A stretch of DNA of 53,902 nt from Prevotella sp902465605 (GCA_902465605.1 CABQNT010000017.1:1-53902); one strand, 5' to 3'. Numbered from the stretch's first letter, positions 1-10,240 are shown. Program-made: numbers and translations. Notes: generated by a model from the letters alone, not told the origin.

Positions 1-644
1 AGAAAGGTTATTTTATTGATAATCAATAGGTTATTTACTTTTCAAGGGACGACTAGTTACATATGGAAATGACAGGAAGAACAAGTGAAGAGAAAGTTGA
101 TATGGTATGAAATGTAAGAAACCAACAAAAATAAATGTCTGATTTTCATTGGATGGCACTGTCATATTTATTACCTTTGAAGCTGTAATACAAGGTTCTT
201 TGAAACATTGCAGAATAAAGAAAGGGAAAGAAACTCGCTCGTTTCCAAGTCGTAACCCTTTTACCCTTTATTCATTCTTATTTTATTGGTTATCTGAAAG
301 ATACAAATTTATTGAATCTTTTCCTCGCATAATTGGTATGCTTTAAACGTGTTATTGCATGTTACTTGTGCACTAATAGCATATCTTTTAACTTCACAAC
401 TCAATGCTATTGGAGCTTCAGGCCTGTTTTCTGAATCCAGAAAGAGATAAATGTACCGCATTTACCTATCGATTTTCTCTATTTTGCACTTTTGCACATG
501 GATTTTTATTGTCATTTATACGGACAAACGTCCCAACCGGCCAACACAACAACCTATCTCCTACCCCATGTACTTTGCTCCGCGCATAGAAGTCCAACCG
601 CGGTGTGGCAACATCAAGGAGATGAAATAGCATTATCAGGCACT
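1..644. other. Intergenic, no gene recognised
   Basis: This AT-rich stretch lies beyond the end of the glycan locus. The open frames in it are short (61-65 codons) and their translations look like non-coding composition, without a signal peptide or recognisable motif. No tRNA-like fold, tandem repeat or good TTTG-N20-TAnnTTTG promoter was seen. A gene starting left of the window cannot be excluded. Confidence 0.6.
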
Positions 645-683
645 AAAAGAAAGAAGGCAAACACCTAAAATAGATGCTTGCCT
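645..683 (-). terminator. Probable intrinsic terminator of the glycan-utilisation operon
   Basis: On the minus strand, TGCTTGCCT (675-683) and AGGCAAACA (655-663) form a nine-pair stem with one G-U wobble around an 11-base loop. A T-rich run (TCTTTCTTTT) follows. It lies about 135 bp beyond the stop codon of the last gene, the SusD-like lipoprotein at 818-2407. The stem is modest, so this is a plausible rather than certain terminator. Confidence 0.45.
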
Positions 684-705
684 CCGTTGTTGAATGATTG
701 AACAT

Positions 706-816
706 TTTTTAGCGTGCTTGTACCCTTGAGCCAACAAGTTCGTCGATGTAAAGACGACAGGTTCTTTTGATGTAGGGACGACCTTGGGCGTCGCCCACTA
801 CACCTGACGCTAAAAA
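706..816. repeat. Element bounded by 10-bp perfect inverted repeats
   Basis: TTTTTAGCGT (706-715) and ACGCTAAAAA (807-816) are exact inverted copies enclosing about 90 bp. The right end lies one base from the SusD stop codon. The interior is less AT-rich than its surroundings and carries an internal near-palindrome around GGGCGTCGCCC (787-797). On the minus strand it keeps a short open frame whose translation (VVGDAQGRPYI) recalls spurious small proteins commonly predicted from dispersed Bacteroidota repeats. It could be a small non-autonomous mobile element or a structured 3' end of the operon mRNA. No transposase is present. Confidence 0.4.
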
Positions 817-817
817 G

Positions 818-2407
818 TTATTTATATCGCCCTGTATCCCACCACACGCGAACATTGGAACCATCTCCTTTGCCATCGTTGAGAGACTTTTTGGTGGCGT
901 TTGGGTTCTCGCGTAACTCATCATCAACGTACCTTAGCTTTTTGATGAATTCACCTTTGTCAGCATTAATTGATGGATCGAGACTGAGTTTGACAGGTGT
1001 CAGTTTAGGATAACCCGTTCTTCTGAATTCTGTCCAAGCTTCGACACCGTTCGGATAGAGAGCCAACCATTTTTGCGTCATAATCTGTTCAAGATGACCT
1101 TCCAAAGACGATTGCGTTTCCCATGCCACGCTGCCGCTATTTTTATAGGTTTCATCGTTCTTTGTAGAGTATAGCGAAGGATCCACGTTGGCGCGTTCAT
1201 TATCTAATGAGGCCTGTATACCAGCCAAATACATGTTCTCGGCATTTATGGAGCTACTCCATCCTCTAAGGGCGAGCTCAGCTTTCAAGAAGCACACTTC
1301 AGCATAGTCCATCACTTTTTGCCGCTTGGCAACATTGTAGGGGAACTTGCTGTCTCCTTTCGAATTCCATGTTGGTGCCGTTTGCAATCCCCACACGTTT
1401 GACCTCATATCTTTGGGATATTGCGCAAGTTTGTCTACTGGTACTCCATTGGGAATGCCAGTGTACTCTGGATTTTCGACCGTTGATTTTTCCGTGTGCC
1501 CAAACCATAAAGCTGTTCTCGGATCCATGACAGAGCTGGTTTGTTTGAGCATTCTTTCCATAGTCTTACTCATACAAAACTCGCCCCAGCCGGATATCTG
1601 GTGCAAGGGCCACCCAGTGACACCTTGCCCTGATATGAATACACCAGCATTGTCGGCATTGCTGTCCAGCATGCCACCACCAGCCAAGGCTGCCATTGCC
1701 TCTTTCTTAGCCGTTTCAGGGTCAACATAAGCCAATCGCATGGCGTATCTCAATCGGAGGGAGTTACCCAGTTTGATCCATTTCTCAAGATCGCCATCGT
1801 AGATGAGATCTTGCTTTTGCTTAAATGTGATCATGGTTGCGTTGCTCTTATCAGCCTTGAGTTTCTCCACAGCTTCAGAAAGCTCTTTAAAGATGTCTGT
1901 GTAGATGCTTTTCTGTGTATCGTATTCCGCTTTGCTGTTACCCAATGCAGCTTGTGTGTAAGGCATGTCTCCAAACAAGTCTGTGAGTTGTGCTGTACAC
2001 ATAGCCGTGAATATTCTCATGGTTTGGAAGATGTTGCCATAGGCTGGGTTTTGGGCGGCAATGGCTTGAGCCGTTTTAAACTGCTTCAACACTCCCACGT
2101 AGTATGTGTTCCAAAAACCGTCGGTTACCCATTCACTTTTGTAAGTATAACTGTCGGAAGTGAAATAGGAGGCTGAGTTGGCGACATACTGTGCATAAAG
2201 ATTGGTGTGCAGGTTTTCACCTACTTGATATTCCCAAGATCCTATACGCGTACCCCATTCTTGGATATAAGCGGTCATATATCCTAAGTCGCCATCGGTC
2301 ATACCCATGGGGTCGCGGTTCATCGCATCAAACGAATCAGTACAACTTGCGCTTGCGACGCAAAAAAACAATGCGAGTGCTGTGCTTTTAAAAATATGAT
2401 GTTTCAT
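818..2407 (-). CDS. SusD-like nutrient-binding outer-membrane lipoprotein (SusD-like_2 type)
   Basis: The protein (529 residues) is the surface lipoprotein partner of the SusC porin encoded just upstream (stop 13 bp before this start). SusD proteins cap the SusC barrel and help capture oligosaccharide. A hydrophobic signal peptide ends in a lipobox-like stretch with the lipidated cysteine at residue 22 (ASASC). Next comes the NRDP segment found early in the SusD-like_2 subfamily. The C-terminus (RYVDDELRENPNA, then VRVWWDTGR) is also typical of that subfamily rather than of classical SusD. Length is normal. It is the last gene of the glycan locus. The ligand cannot be read from the sequence. 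Confidence 0.92.
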   Translation of the reverse strand: MKHHIFKSTALALFFCVASASCTDSFDAMNRDPMGMTDGDLGYMTAYIQEWGTRIGSWEYQVGENLHTNLYAQYVANSASYFTSDSYTYKSEWVTDGFWNTYYVGVLKQFKTAQAIAAQNPAYGNIFQTMRIFTAMCTAQLTDLFGDMPYTQAALGNSKAEYDTQKSIYTDIFKELSEAVEKLKADKSNATMITFKQKQDLIYDGDLEKWIKLGNSLRLRYAMRLAYVDPETAKKEAMAALAGGGMLDSNADNAGVFISGQGVTGWPLHQISGWGEFCMSKTMERMLKQTSSVMDPRTALWFGHTEKSTVENPEYTGIPNGVPVDKLAQYPKDMRSNVWGLQTAPTWNSKGDSKFPYNVAKRQKVMDYAEVCFLKAELALRGWSSSINAENMYLAGIQASLDNERANVDPSLYSTKNDETYKNSGSVAWETQSSLEGHLEQIMTQKWLALYPNGVEAWTEFRRTGYPKLTPVKLSLDPSINADKGEFIKKLRYVDDELRENPNATKKSLNDGKGDGSNVRVWWDTGRYK

Positions 2408-2420
2408 AGTTACTATACTT

Positions 2421-5400
2421 TTAGAATTTCACGTTAACAGTTAAGCCATAAGCCCGTGTTGGTGGCATGGATGCCAACTCAAAAGCTTGCGCGTAATCGT
2501 TTCTTGAGAACGCACCCTCGGGGTTGATGGGGGCGGCTTTATAGAAATAGAATAGATCTCTGCCTACCAAGGACACCTTAACATACTTGATTGGCATGTG
2601 TGCGAACCATGCCTGTGGCAGGATGTAACCTAATGATAGTTCGCGCATCTTGACGTATGTTCCTTTGTGCATGAATGCTTCCATGATGCCCTCTGGTCCT
2701 GCTATGTTGGTCCAATAGGTTTCAGCATTGAGCCCTACATTGTTTTTCTTTCCGTCGGCCGTCACACCGTCCACGATAATTTGCTCTCCTTGCTGTCGGC
2801 CGTAGATGGTTTTTGCAGCCGTACCCTGCTGGCAAGCGTAATTATCTGTGCTTGAGATAAAGTCGCCACCCATGCGTATATCTACCAACGATGACAACAC
2901 AAGATCCTTATATTTCAACATGTTACCTATGGAGCCTGTCCAATCGGGCTGTATGTTTCCGATAACTTTGTCAGACACAGACTCTGGCAAGCCTTTGTCG
3001 TTGACAACGATTTGTCCTGCCTCATTGCGTTTGTAAGCCTTACCAATGATGTTGCCATATTTCTTTCCAGTCTCTACAACCACCTTGCCTGCCCGCGTTG
3101 CGCCCAGTTCGTAGCGCGAGATCTCGCTATCGAGCATAACACACTCCGTTCGATTCAATCCCCAGTTGAGATTGATGTCCCAATTCCAGTCCTTGGTTTT
3201 CAAAGGCGTTGCGTTAACCATCAATTCATAGCCGTGGCTTTTGATTTTTCCTGCATTGATGAGTTTGGACGAGTATCCTGACGAGCCAGGCATGTCTACG
3301 CCAAGTATTTGGTTTTTAGTTGAAGTAGTATAATAGGTGAAATCTATAGACAGACGATTGTCAAGGAAGTGGGCTTCTGTGCCAAGTTCTGCCGAAGTAG
3401 TCGATTCTGGTTTCAGGTTATCCAACGCTTTCGACTTGCTGAGATACTGCTTTAAAATGCCTGGGTTGGCTTTATCACCGTTCGCATCTAATTTGTTTCC
3501 TGTTGTCCATAAGTAATAATAGGTGGAGAGCTTGTATGGATCAGTGTCGTTTCCAACCTTTGCCCATGACCCTCTCACTTTCCAGTATGTAACCCATCGT
3601 GGTAATTTAAACATTTGCGACAAGATGACGCTTGAACTGACAGATGGGTAGAAGTAAGATCTGTTTTCTTTTGGCAAAGTTGACGACCAGTCGTTTCGGC
3701 CAGTAATATCCACATACGCCATGTTCTTGTATCCTACGGTTGTAGCGAAGAAGGCAGATTGTATTTCCTTCTTGGCGTATCCCTCACCTGTGGTTTGGGT
3801 CAACCCATTACCCAAATTGCATACATTGGGAATGGCGAACTTGCCAGAAGAGCCATACAGAGACTCGTTTTTGGTGTTCATCACTGCCGTACCCACGTTG
3901 GCGTTTACGCTGAAATCGTTGAAGCTGCGGTCAAAATAGAGTATTAAGTCTGCGTTGAACTCTTTGTTGACAAGCATGCTGTTGAGATACTGCGAGGCTG
4001 TCGATGTGATATCCGGCATGGTATTGAAATTCCTGACGTGGTCAGAATACCTGTCAATACCAGCTCTACCTGTGAGGTGTAGATAGTCTGTGAATTTGTA
4101 TGAGGCCGTGACTTGCCCGATGATGCGGTTTCGCTCTGTTTTGTTTCCGTTCTCCCCCGAAGAGAGAGCATAAGGGTTAGCATAGTTATCGCTTGGTCCA
4201 TACCAGTTTACCGAGTTGTTTATGTAGGAACCTGTTCCTCTTGGATCTCTCAGGTCGGCCAATCGAATGCCACGTGGCATTTTCACCAATTGTACCATCA
4301 AACCATACTCACCCTGTCCTGGCCGGTTTGTCGTAAGCTCGCGCATGTAGCTCACCTTGGCTCCTATGGTCAGTTGTTTGTTCCTAAACTCGGTGTTCAT
4401 GTTGAGATATTGGCGATTTTGCGAGTAGTTTGGAACGATGTCATTGGAGCGCGAATCGGTGTATGACAGCCTACCAGATATGTATTCGCCGCCGGCAGAA
4501 ACCGTCAGCGTGTTGGCATATGACACACCAGTACGATAAAAGTCGGTTATATAATCCTTTTGAGGCAGCAACGCATACTTATCATACCGCGCATCTTTGT
4601 AGATAGTGGAACGCCAATTGTCCACCATTCGGCCATCCAATGGTGCTCCCCAACTCATCTGCGAACTTGTGTTATAGTCTCCGTTCGACCCCTGTCCATA
4701 TTGATTTTGGTAACTATATGGCGAGTAAGCGTCAGAAACGCTTAGATTTCCGTTGTACTCAAGGATCAAAGGTTGCCCTTGTCTTCCCTTTTTTGTCGTT
4801 ATGACAATGGCTCCATTTTGTGCGCGAGAGCCATAGAGAGCAGCTGCGTTGGCACCTTTCAAAATCGATATACTCTCAATATCTTCGGGGTTAATCTCTG
4901 ATGCAGCCCCTGCGCAGTCGCTTCCACCCCATTGGTTGGCCTGCTCGGTCGTGCCATCATTGATGGGCATGCCGTCCACCACCCATAAAGGTTGGTTGTT
5001 GCCAGTCAGAGAGTTTAGGCCACGCATGACAATGCGCGTGGATCCACCAAGGCCGGTACCCGACTGTGATATTTGAACACCCGCAACCTTTCCTTGCAAC
5101 ATATTGGCCACACTGGCCGATTTATTCTCGGTGAGTGAGGATGTGTTCACCTCTTGCATAGCGTAGCCCAAGGCTTTTTTCTCCCTCTTGATGCCCAAGG
5201 CTGTAACGACAACCTCGTTCAGTTCGGACGTGTTGGGCACTAATACGACACGGATGGTATTTTTATTCGTGACGGAAACGGTCTGTTGCTCAAATCCTAT
5301 ATATGAGACAACTAGAACAGCATTGGCCTCTGTACGAATAGTAAATTTTCCATCGATGTCAGTCACGGCTCCAGTTTTTTCACCTTTCACGCTGACACTT

Positions 5401-5594
5401 GCTCCGATGACAGGGTCGCCTCGATCGTCAAGAACGATACCCGTCACGGTCTTTTGCGATTGCTGTACAAAATCAGTTTTCGAGATTTGTGTGGTAGATG
5501 CGTTTGCCACAGTTGCCATCCCCGATAAACCTGATAGCAAAACAATCGAGAAAAGACCTTTCTCTAAGAATGTTAATTGTTTTGAAAGTTCCAT
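2421..5594 (-). CDS. SusC/RagA family TonB-linked outer-membrane porin
   Basis: The protein (1057 residues) is a TonB-dependent transporter that imports oligosaccharides into the periplasm. After a signal peptide ending near ATVANA comes a carboxypeptidase-regulatory-like beta-sandwich (GIVLDDRGDPVIGASVSVKG, about residues 50-125). A TonB-box-like stretch (NEVVVTALGIKREKKALG) and a plug domain with the SusC hallmark GSRAQNGAIVITTKKG follow, then the barrel, ending in phenylalanine (VNVKF) as expected for barrel insertion. Its partner SusD follows directly. It starts 42 bp after the GH20 gene, consistent with co-transcription. It is only distantly similar to the second SusC of this locus (19240-22380), so the pairs probably differ in ligand. 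Confidence 0.95.
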   Translation of the reverse strand: MELSKQLTFLEKGLFSIVLLSGLSGMATVANASTTQISKTDFVQQSQKTVTGIVLDDRGDPVIGASVSVKGEKTGAVTDIDGKFTIRTEANAVLVVSYIGFEQQTVSVTNKNTIRVVLVPNTSELNEVVVTALGIKREKKALGYAMQEVNTSSLTENKSASVANMLQGKVAGVQISQSGTGLGGSTRIVMRGLNSLTGNNQPLWVVDGMPINDGTTEQANQWGGSDCAGAASEINPEDIESISILKGANAAALYGSRAQNGAIVITTKKGRQGQPLILEYNGNLSVSDAYSPYSYQNQYGQGSNGDYNTSSQMSWGAPLDGRMVDNWRSTIYKDARYDKYALLPQKDYITDFYRTGVSYANTLTVSAGGEYISGRLSYTDSRSNDIVPNYSQNRQYLNMNTEFRNKQLTIGAKVSYMRELTTNRPGQGEYGLMVQLVKMPRGIRLADLRDPRGTGSYINNSVNWYGPSDNYANPYALSSGENGNKTERNRIIGQVTASYKFTDYLHLTGRAGIDRYSDHVRNFNTMPDITSTASQYLNSMLVNKEFNADLILYFDRSFNDFSVNANVGTAVMNTKNESLYGSSGKFAIPNVCNLGNGLTQTTGEGYAKKEIQSAFFATTVGYKNMAYVDITGRNDWSSTLPKENRSYFYPSVSSSVILSQMFKLPRWVTYWKVRGSWAKVGNDTDPYKLSTYYYLWTTGNKLDANGDKANPGILKQYLSKSKALDNLKPESTTSAELGTEAHFLDNRLSIDFTYYTTSTKNQILGVDMPGSSGYSSKLINAGKIKSHGYELMVNATPLKTKDWNWDINLNWGLNRTECVMLDSEISRYELGATRAGKVVVETGKKYGNIIGKAYKRNEAGQIVVNDKGLPESVSDKVIGNIQPDWTGSIGNMLKYKDLVLSSLVDIRMGGDFISSTDNYACQQGTAAKTIYGRQQGEQIIVDGVTADGKKNNVGLNAETYWTNIAGPEGIMEAFMHKGTYVKMRELSLGYILPQAWFAHMPIKYVKVSLVGRDLFYFYKAAPINPEGAFSRNDYAQAFELASMPPTRAYGLTVNVKF

Positions 5595-5636
5595 ATAATT
5601 TAGATATTAGATTTGTAAATTATTAGTGTGCGATTG

Positions 5637-7601
5637 TTAGATAATAGACTCAGGTTGGCTGGTTACCTTTAGATTGGTTACCTTGCTTTTAAAAGAGCTT
5701 CCCGCTTTCATCAACGGAAAGACTAAGGTGCGGAAATAATGCATCTGGTTGTAATCCACATTTCTTAATTTAAGCACGTTAAGCCTGCTCACCATTTGCC
5801 CGTTAACCCACAGTGAGGTCTCGGTGCGGTCGCCTCGAATTTTCATGTTGGCCTTCTCGCCTGGCAATAGTTGGTAGCCGAAGTTGTAGAGATAGCTGTC
5901 CCTGCTGAACCCGATAAGTCCGTTGATGGGGTCTGACAGGTAGAAAGTGGCATCATCGGAGCTGAACAATATGGTTCCCTTTTCCTCGGATGCGTAGTCA
6001 ATGTCGAACGCCACCTCGTAATCCCAGCCCACTTGGTCTATGGGCATGTGGTCTCCGCGGTTCACTTGCGCCTGTTTCAAGATGGTGCCCTGTGGATAGT
6101 GACCAGCCACGTTCAGTCCTGGGGCTTCATCTAAGGTCTTGCGCAGAGAGTCAAATTGCTCAAACGGGAACGAGGTGCTTATACCCGACCATGTTTTGGT
6201 GGACAGCGTTTGCAAGGCAGGGAAGAATCTGTAGTGCACGTCTTGCGCGCTGATGCCGTTGCCGATGTGATCGTTCCAAACGGCAAACATTCCACCTTTG
6301 ATGCTTCGATGACCTTCGGGGAACACCACGTCGCCTATATGGGCGGGTGTCCAATTCTGGTATAATTTCTTGATGTCAAGATAATCCTGGTAGTAACCAG
6401 CCTTGGGTACAATGTACACTTGCCAGTCGGGGATGCTGATGATGTCGTATCCCAAGCTGTCCATGGAGTGAGGATTGGCGTAGTTGTTGTTCCAAATCTG
6501 CATGGTGACATCTTTAACTTTGATGGGCGTGGTGCCTTTGGCATGTGTCTGCTGGCCCCATATCATAGCCTTCTTGCCGAATTTTTCCACATATTTGATG
6601 TATCTATCCGTGAGGTACCTGAACTTCTCCACTACTTGCTTGTCCTCGTTGGCATATTCATCGGTGCCAATGTGCATGTATTTTCCGCTGAAAACAGGTT
6701 CGTCACCGCCAAGATACTCTTTGAGCAACGCGTCCAAGAAAGTGTATGTTTCGGGGTTGAATAAATCCAAATGGTCTTTCCCGTATTTCTTGCTGGCTAA
6801 TTCAGGCTTGTAACGGGTGAAGGCGAGCGAGTGTGCCGGGAAATCAATCTCGGGTATAATCTCAACCCCAAGACTGTCGGCATATCGTTGCAGGCTTCTA
6901 AATTCTTCTTTAGTATAGTGTCCGTCGCGTGCCGTCAAGCCTGGGTAGGTGTCGCATTCCAACCTGAACGCCGCTGGCGTGCTGTCGAAATCGTCGTTGA
7001 AAAATTGGCGGTGTCCATTATCATTTAGATGGATGTGCAGTGTGTTCATTTTGTAATAAGACAATATTTGCACGTATTGTCTGAGCACACGCATGGTGAA
7101 AAACTTTCGACCACAGTCGAGCATGAACCCTCGAGCGGGATAGGCAGGAGCGTCAATGATGGTGCCTCGAGGCATGGTACACCCTTCGTTCTGCCTACAC
7201 AGTTGCAGAATGGTACGCGTGGCCCAGTGGATGCCTTGGGGCGTAGCAGCTTCCACACGAGCTACACGCCCGATATTAATTTTGTAAGCCTCGTCGCCTG
7301 CGTTTGACTTGGAGCCCTTTTTGGTGCTGACGGCAAACGTGAAATCACCTGCCCGCGCCTTGTCTTTCACGATGGGCAGCGAGGTATTGAACATCTTCTG
7401 GTAGTCGGCGGCAAACACTTCGAGAGCCATTGTCACACGCTTGTCATTCCCAGTATAAACGATGCGCGATGCTTTTGTAGGCACAAAAGAGCCTTTGCCA
7501 CCGTACCAAGTCTTGAGTTCGGGAATCGTGAAAGGCTTAGGGTTGGCTGCATGCATCGAAATCGAGCACGACAACAGTAACAGTAACAATATCTTTTTCA
7601 T
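5637..7601 (-). CDS. GH20 family beta-N-acetylhexosaminidase, exported
   Basis: This is a predicted exo-hexosaminidase releasing terminal GlcNAc or GalNAc by substrate-assisted catalysis. The ATG at 7601 (MKKILLLLLLSC) is chosen because a signal peptide starts exactly there; the frame is open 14 codons further upstream but that extension would bury it. An N-terminal GH20b-like domain precedes the TIM barrel. The catalytic Asp-Glu pair is in HIGTDEY (about residues 308-314), where most family members have HIGGDE. The last 150 residues or so (QVGWDYEVAFDIDY onward, LWVNGQMVSRLNV) look like a concanavalin/LamG-type beta-sandwich, a common appendage in Bacteroidota. The MFS transporter gene ends 55 bp upstream. 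The substrate linkage is unknown. Confidence 0.9.
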   Translation of the reverse strand: MKKILLLLLLSCSISMHAANPKPFTIPELKTWYGGKGSFVPTKASRIVYTGNDKRVTMALEVFAADYQKMFNTSLPIVKDKARAGDFTFAVSTKKGSKSNAGDEAYKINIGRVARVEAATPQGIHWATRTILQLCRQNEGCTMPRGTIIDAPAYPARGFMLDCGRKFFTMRVLRQYVQILSYYKMNTLHIHLNDNGHRQFFNDDFDSTPAAFRLECDTYPGLTARDGHYTKEEFRSLQRYADSLGVEIIPEIDFPAHSLAFTRYKPELASKKYGKDHLDLFNPETYTFLDALLKEYLGGDEPVFSGKYMHIGTDEYANEDKQVVEKFRYLTDRYIKYVEKFGKKAMIWGQQTHAKGTTPIKVKDVTMQIWNNNYANPHSMDSLGYDIISIPDWQVYIVPKAGYYQDYLDIKKLYQNWTPAHIGDVVFPEGHRSIKGGMFAVWNDHIGNGISAQDVHYRFFPALQTLSTKTWSGISTSFPFEQFDSLRKTLDEAPGLNVAGHYPQGTILKQAQVNRGDHMPIDQVGWDYEVAFDIDYASEEKGTILFSSDDATFYLSDPINGLIGFSRDSYLYNFGYQLLPGEKANMKIRGDRTETSLWVNGQMVSRLNVLKLRNVDYNQMHYFRTLVFPLMKAGSSFKSKVTNLKVTSQPESII

Positions 7602-7656
7602 GTTGCTATGATACATTATTTGAGTATAATCCATGAATTTCACTTGTACAAACCTG

Positions 7657-9054
7657 TTATTTGCGTTTGGTCCAGTAGCGTTCTATTTCTTCCAATGACA
7701 TGCCAGCGGTTTCCGGAATGTATTTCCACATGATGAACATGTAAGGCAGACACATGATGGCAAAGAATATAAACGTACCGGCAGGTGTCAGTGATGTGAG
7801 CATCCATGGTGTGAGCTGTCCCACAAGATAGGTTCCTATCCATAATGCGAAGCCGGCGATGGACATGGCAACACCTCTGACACTGTTGGGATACATCTCG
7901 GAAAGCAGCACCCAAACCACCGCACTGATAGAGATGGCGCAGCAAAACACATAGAAGAGAAAGAATGAAAGCATGAAATAGACCGAAAGGTTCATCGTCT
8001 CTGTGAATGCGAAATAGAAAGCGATCATCAGTAGCGACAGTATCATGCCAGACACGCCATAATAGATGAGCTTTTTTCTTCCTACCTTATCGATAATGCT
8101 CATGGCCAGGATAGTAGTGACACAATTGACGATGCCCACCAGAACTTGGCAGAACAAGGGATCGGTCATACCTGCATCCTTGAAGATAGAAGGGCCATAA
8201 TACAACACAGCATTTACACCCATGAACTGTCCGAGAATGGCGATGCACACTCCGACAACGACAGCAGTGAAGATTCCCGGGCGCAGAAGTTGATGCCAGT
8301 CGGTCTTAACTTGCGAGGCCAGATTGGATTGTACCTGACTGACAACAGCATCCACTTCTTTCTTTTCAGAAAAGAATTTTTCAAGAATGCGGGTAGCTTG
8401 AGCGCTTTTGTTACGAACAACCAGCCACCTCGGACTCTCTGGAATGAAAAACAAAAGGATGAAAAAGAACAATGCTGGTATCGTTTCCATGCCCAACATC
8501 CCTCGCCACACCTCATCCACAAATATCAGTTGGAACTGTGAAGATGCGAAAGAATGGCTTTGAGATACACCCAAGAGCAAGAAGTTGACCAGGTAGGCAG
8601 CCAGGAAACCAACTGTTATGGCCAACTGGTAGAGGGACACCATCCTGCCTCGGTATTGAGAAACAGAAACCTCTGATATGTACATGGGTGCAACTATTGA
8701 TACTACGCCGATGCCAACGCCGCCCACTATACGATAAATCACTAACCAATTGAACGTAGGGGTGATGGCACACCCGATGGCTGAAACGGTGAACAAGATG
8801 GCGGACAGGAACATGGCAGGCTTGCGTCCAATTTTGTCACTTAACCAACCGGCGAAGGCCACGCCTATGATAGAACCTATTAATGCGCAACCTACATACC
8901 ACCCCTGTTGTAAAACACTAAGCGAAAACTGACTCGTGACCTGGTCTATGGTGCCTGATATGACGGCCGTGTCATACCCAAAGAGCAGTCCGCCCAATGC
9001 CGCAGCCAGCGCCAAATAAAACACATATCCCAGTTTTACGGAAGAATCATTCAT
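7657..9054 (-). CDS. MFS sugar porter (sugar:proton symporter type)
   Basis: The protein (465 residues, about 12 membrane helices) belongs to the sugar porter branch of the major facilitator superfamily. It shows GGLLFGYDTAVISG in helix 1, the repeated loop motifs DKIGRKPAM and DKVGRKKL, PESPRWLV before the central loop, and PETAGMSLEEIE after helix 12. It probably carries the monosaccharide released by the periplasmic enzymes across the inner membrane. Its neighbours are GH20 downstream and a DUF4434-like gene 18 bp upstream. GH20 suggests an N-acetylated hexosamine substrate, but this family also carries neutral hexoses and xylose, so the substrate stays open. Confidence 0.93.
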   Translation of the reverse strand: MNDSSVKLGYVFYLALAAALGGLLFGYDTAVISGTIDQVTSQFSLSVLQQGWYVGCALIGSIIGVAFAGWLSDKIGRKPAMFLSAILFTVSAIGCAITPTFNWLVIYRIVGGVGIGVVSIVAPMYISEVSVSQYRGRMVSLYQLAITVGFLAAYLVNFLLLGVSQSHSFASSQFQLIFVDEVWRGMLGMETIPALFFFILLFFIPESPRWLVVRNKSAQATRILEKFFSEKKEVDAVVSQVQSNLASQVKTDWHQLLRPGIFTAVVVGVCIAILGQFMGVNAVLYYGPSIFKDAGMTDPLFCQVLVGIVNCVTTILAMSIIDKVGRKKLIYYGVSGMILSLLMIAFYFAFTETMNLSVYFMLSFFLFYVFCCAISISAVVWVLLSEMYPNSVRGVAMSIAGFALWIGTYLVGQLTPWMLTSLTPAGTFIFFAIMCLPYMFIMWKYIPETAGMSLEEIERYWTKRK

Positions 9055-9072
9055 AATATGGAAAACTATTGA

Positions 9073-10167
9073 TTACCTGATATTGAAATATTCTTTATAA
9101 CGGTCGTACAAGTGATGTGCCTGGATGTAGGCCGACTGTGGACTCATAAAGTGGGAGAACTCGAACGTAATAGCTTTGTCGTAATGACACCGCTTGGCAG
9201 CTTCCAGCTTCATTCTCAGCTTGTCAAATTTAATTGGCAAGAACCTGATGGGCATGTCGCGGTCGAACGATTCGGCATTGGTCCAACATTGCATACCATA
9301 CCTGTCGGCCAACTTTTTGTTCACTGAGAAGAAAGCGTCCAGCTCATCATAGTCGATGTGCCCATCTTGGAAAGCACAGGCATCAACCACGTCGTGTATA
9401 CCATCGAAAATCTCGTTCCATTCACGTTCATGTTCCTCTACGGAAACCGCTTGAGCCTTGCTGAGCTGCTGCGTACCCATCACCGCTTTCTTTCCGTCAA
9501 TCCATGGAGATATAAAGACTGGCAAGCCATCCGAAATATCCTTGCACTGCTTGCCAAGTGCATGGAACGTGGGAATGGCGCCTTTGGTCTGTCTACTAAT
9601 CTCGGTGCTGATGTACCACCCCTTAAAGCTCTTGTGGTGACCGTAACGCTTCCACACTTCATCGATGACATATTTGTTGTCCTCAATCTCCCAAGACATG
9701 TCACCCGTGTCCCAGTATCGACCAGAATCGTAAAGGCCGAAGTAGAACTTCATGCCGTATCGATCGGCCAGGCGGAGATACATGTCTATCAAATCGACAG
9801 AGGGCATGTAACATCCATGCTTCTTAACAAGATACTCGGAGGGATAGGTCATGAACTTACGGTACCCACAACGAATGACAATCACGGTATCAATGCCGAT
9901 GGCCTTCATGTACTTGAAATCCTGATCCCACTCTTTTTCTCCCCAGTTTTGGTGAGGAATGTCATGGGATATCTCATCCAAAAAAGTACCGGTTATCTTC
10001 AGTCCGTTGTTCTTCGGAACGATGAGAGAGCCACTAACGCCTTTTCCTTGCGTATTGAGCAGATTCTCTGTTTTTGTCAGTTGGTTGGCTCCCTTTGCTA
10101 TCGGGGCCATCGTTATAGCTGCTCCTGCGAGTGCCGTCTTTTTGATAAATTCTCTTCTATTGACCAT
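9073..10167 (-). CDS. DUF4434-like putative glycoside-hydrolase-fold protein, copy A, Tat-type signal
   Basis: The protein (364 residues) begins with a twin-arginine-like leader (NRREFIKKTALAGAA), so it is probably exported, possibly folded or with a cofactor. The rest resembles DUF4434 proteins, thought to be TIM-barrel glycosidase-like. Acidic positions shared with its paralogue at 22410-23480 are FLDEIS, GWYISTEIS, DACAFQDG and NAESFDRDMP. Those in STEIS and NAES are candidate catalytic acids (inference). The two paralogues also share the C-terminal ITFEFSHFMSP. It starts 73 bp after the esterase gene. A TAACTTTG box (10196-10203, minus strand) could be an internal -7 element, but no good -33 element is spaced from it. 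The family name is from memory and no function is established. Confidence 0.75.
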   Translation of the reverse strand: MVNRREFIKKTALAGAAITMAPIAKGANQLTKTENLLNTQGKGVSGSLIVPKNNGLKITGTFLDEISHDIPHQNWGEKEWDQDFKYMKAIGIDTVIVIRCGYRKFMTYPSEYLVKKHGCYMPSVDLIDMYLRLADRYGMKFYFGLYDSGRYWDTGDMSWEIEDNKYVIDEVWKRYGHHKSFKGWYISTEISRQTKGAIPTFHALGKQCKDISDGLPVFISPWIDGKKAVMGTQQLSKAQAVSVEEHEREWNEIFDGIHDVVDACAFQDGHIDYDELDAFFSVNKKLADRYGMQCWTNAESFDRDMPIRFLPIKFDKLRMKLEAAKRCHYDKAITFEFSHFMSPQSAYIQAHHLYDRYKEYFNIR

Positions 10168-10240
10168 TGTTATTTTATTTTTTATGAATATAAGGCAAAG
10201 TTAATGAATGATGCCGAACCACTGGCACCTTGATTTCGGA

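Noticed and set aside
709..927. 72-codon minus-strand frame across the SusD 3' end
   Set aside because: It overlaps the SusD gene in another frame and continues into the inverted-repeat element; its GDAQGRPYI translation is typical of spurious repeat-derived predictions.
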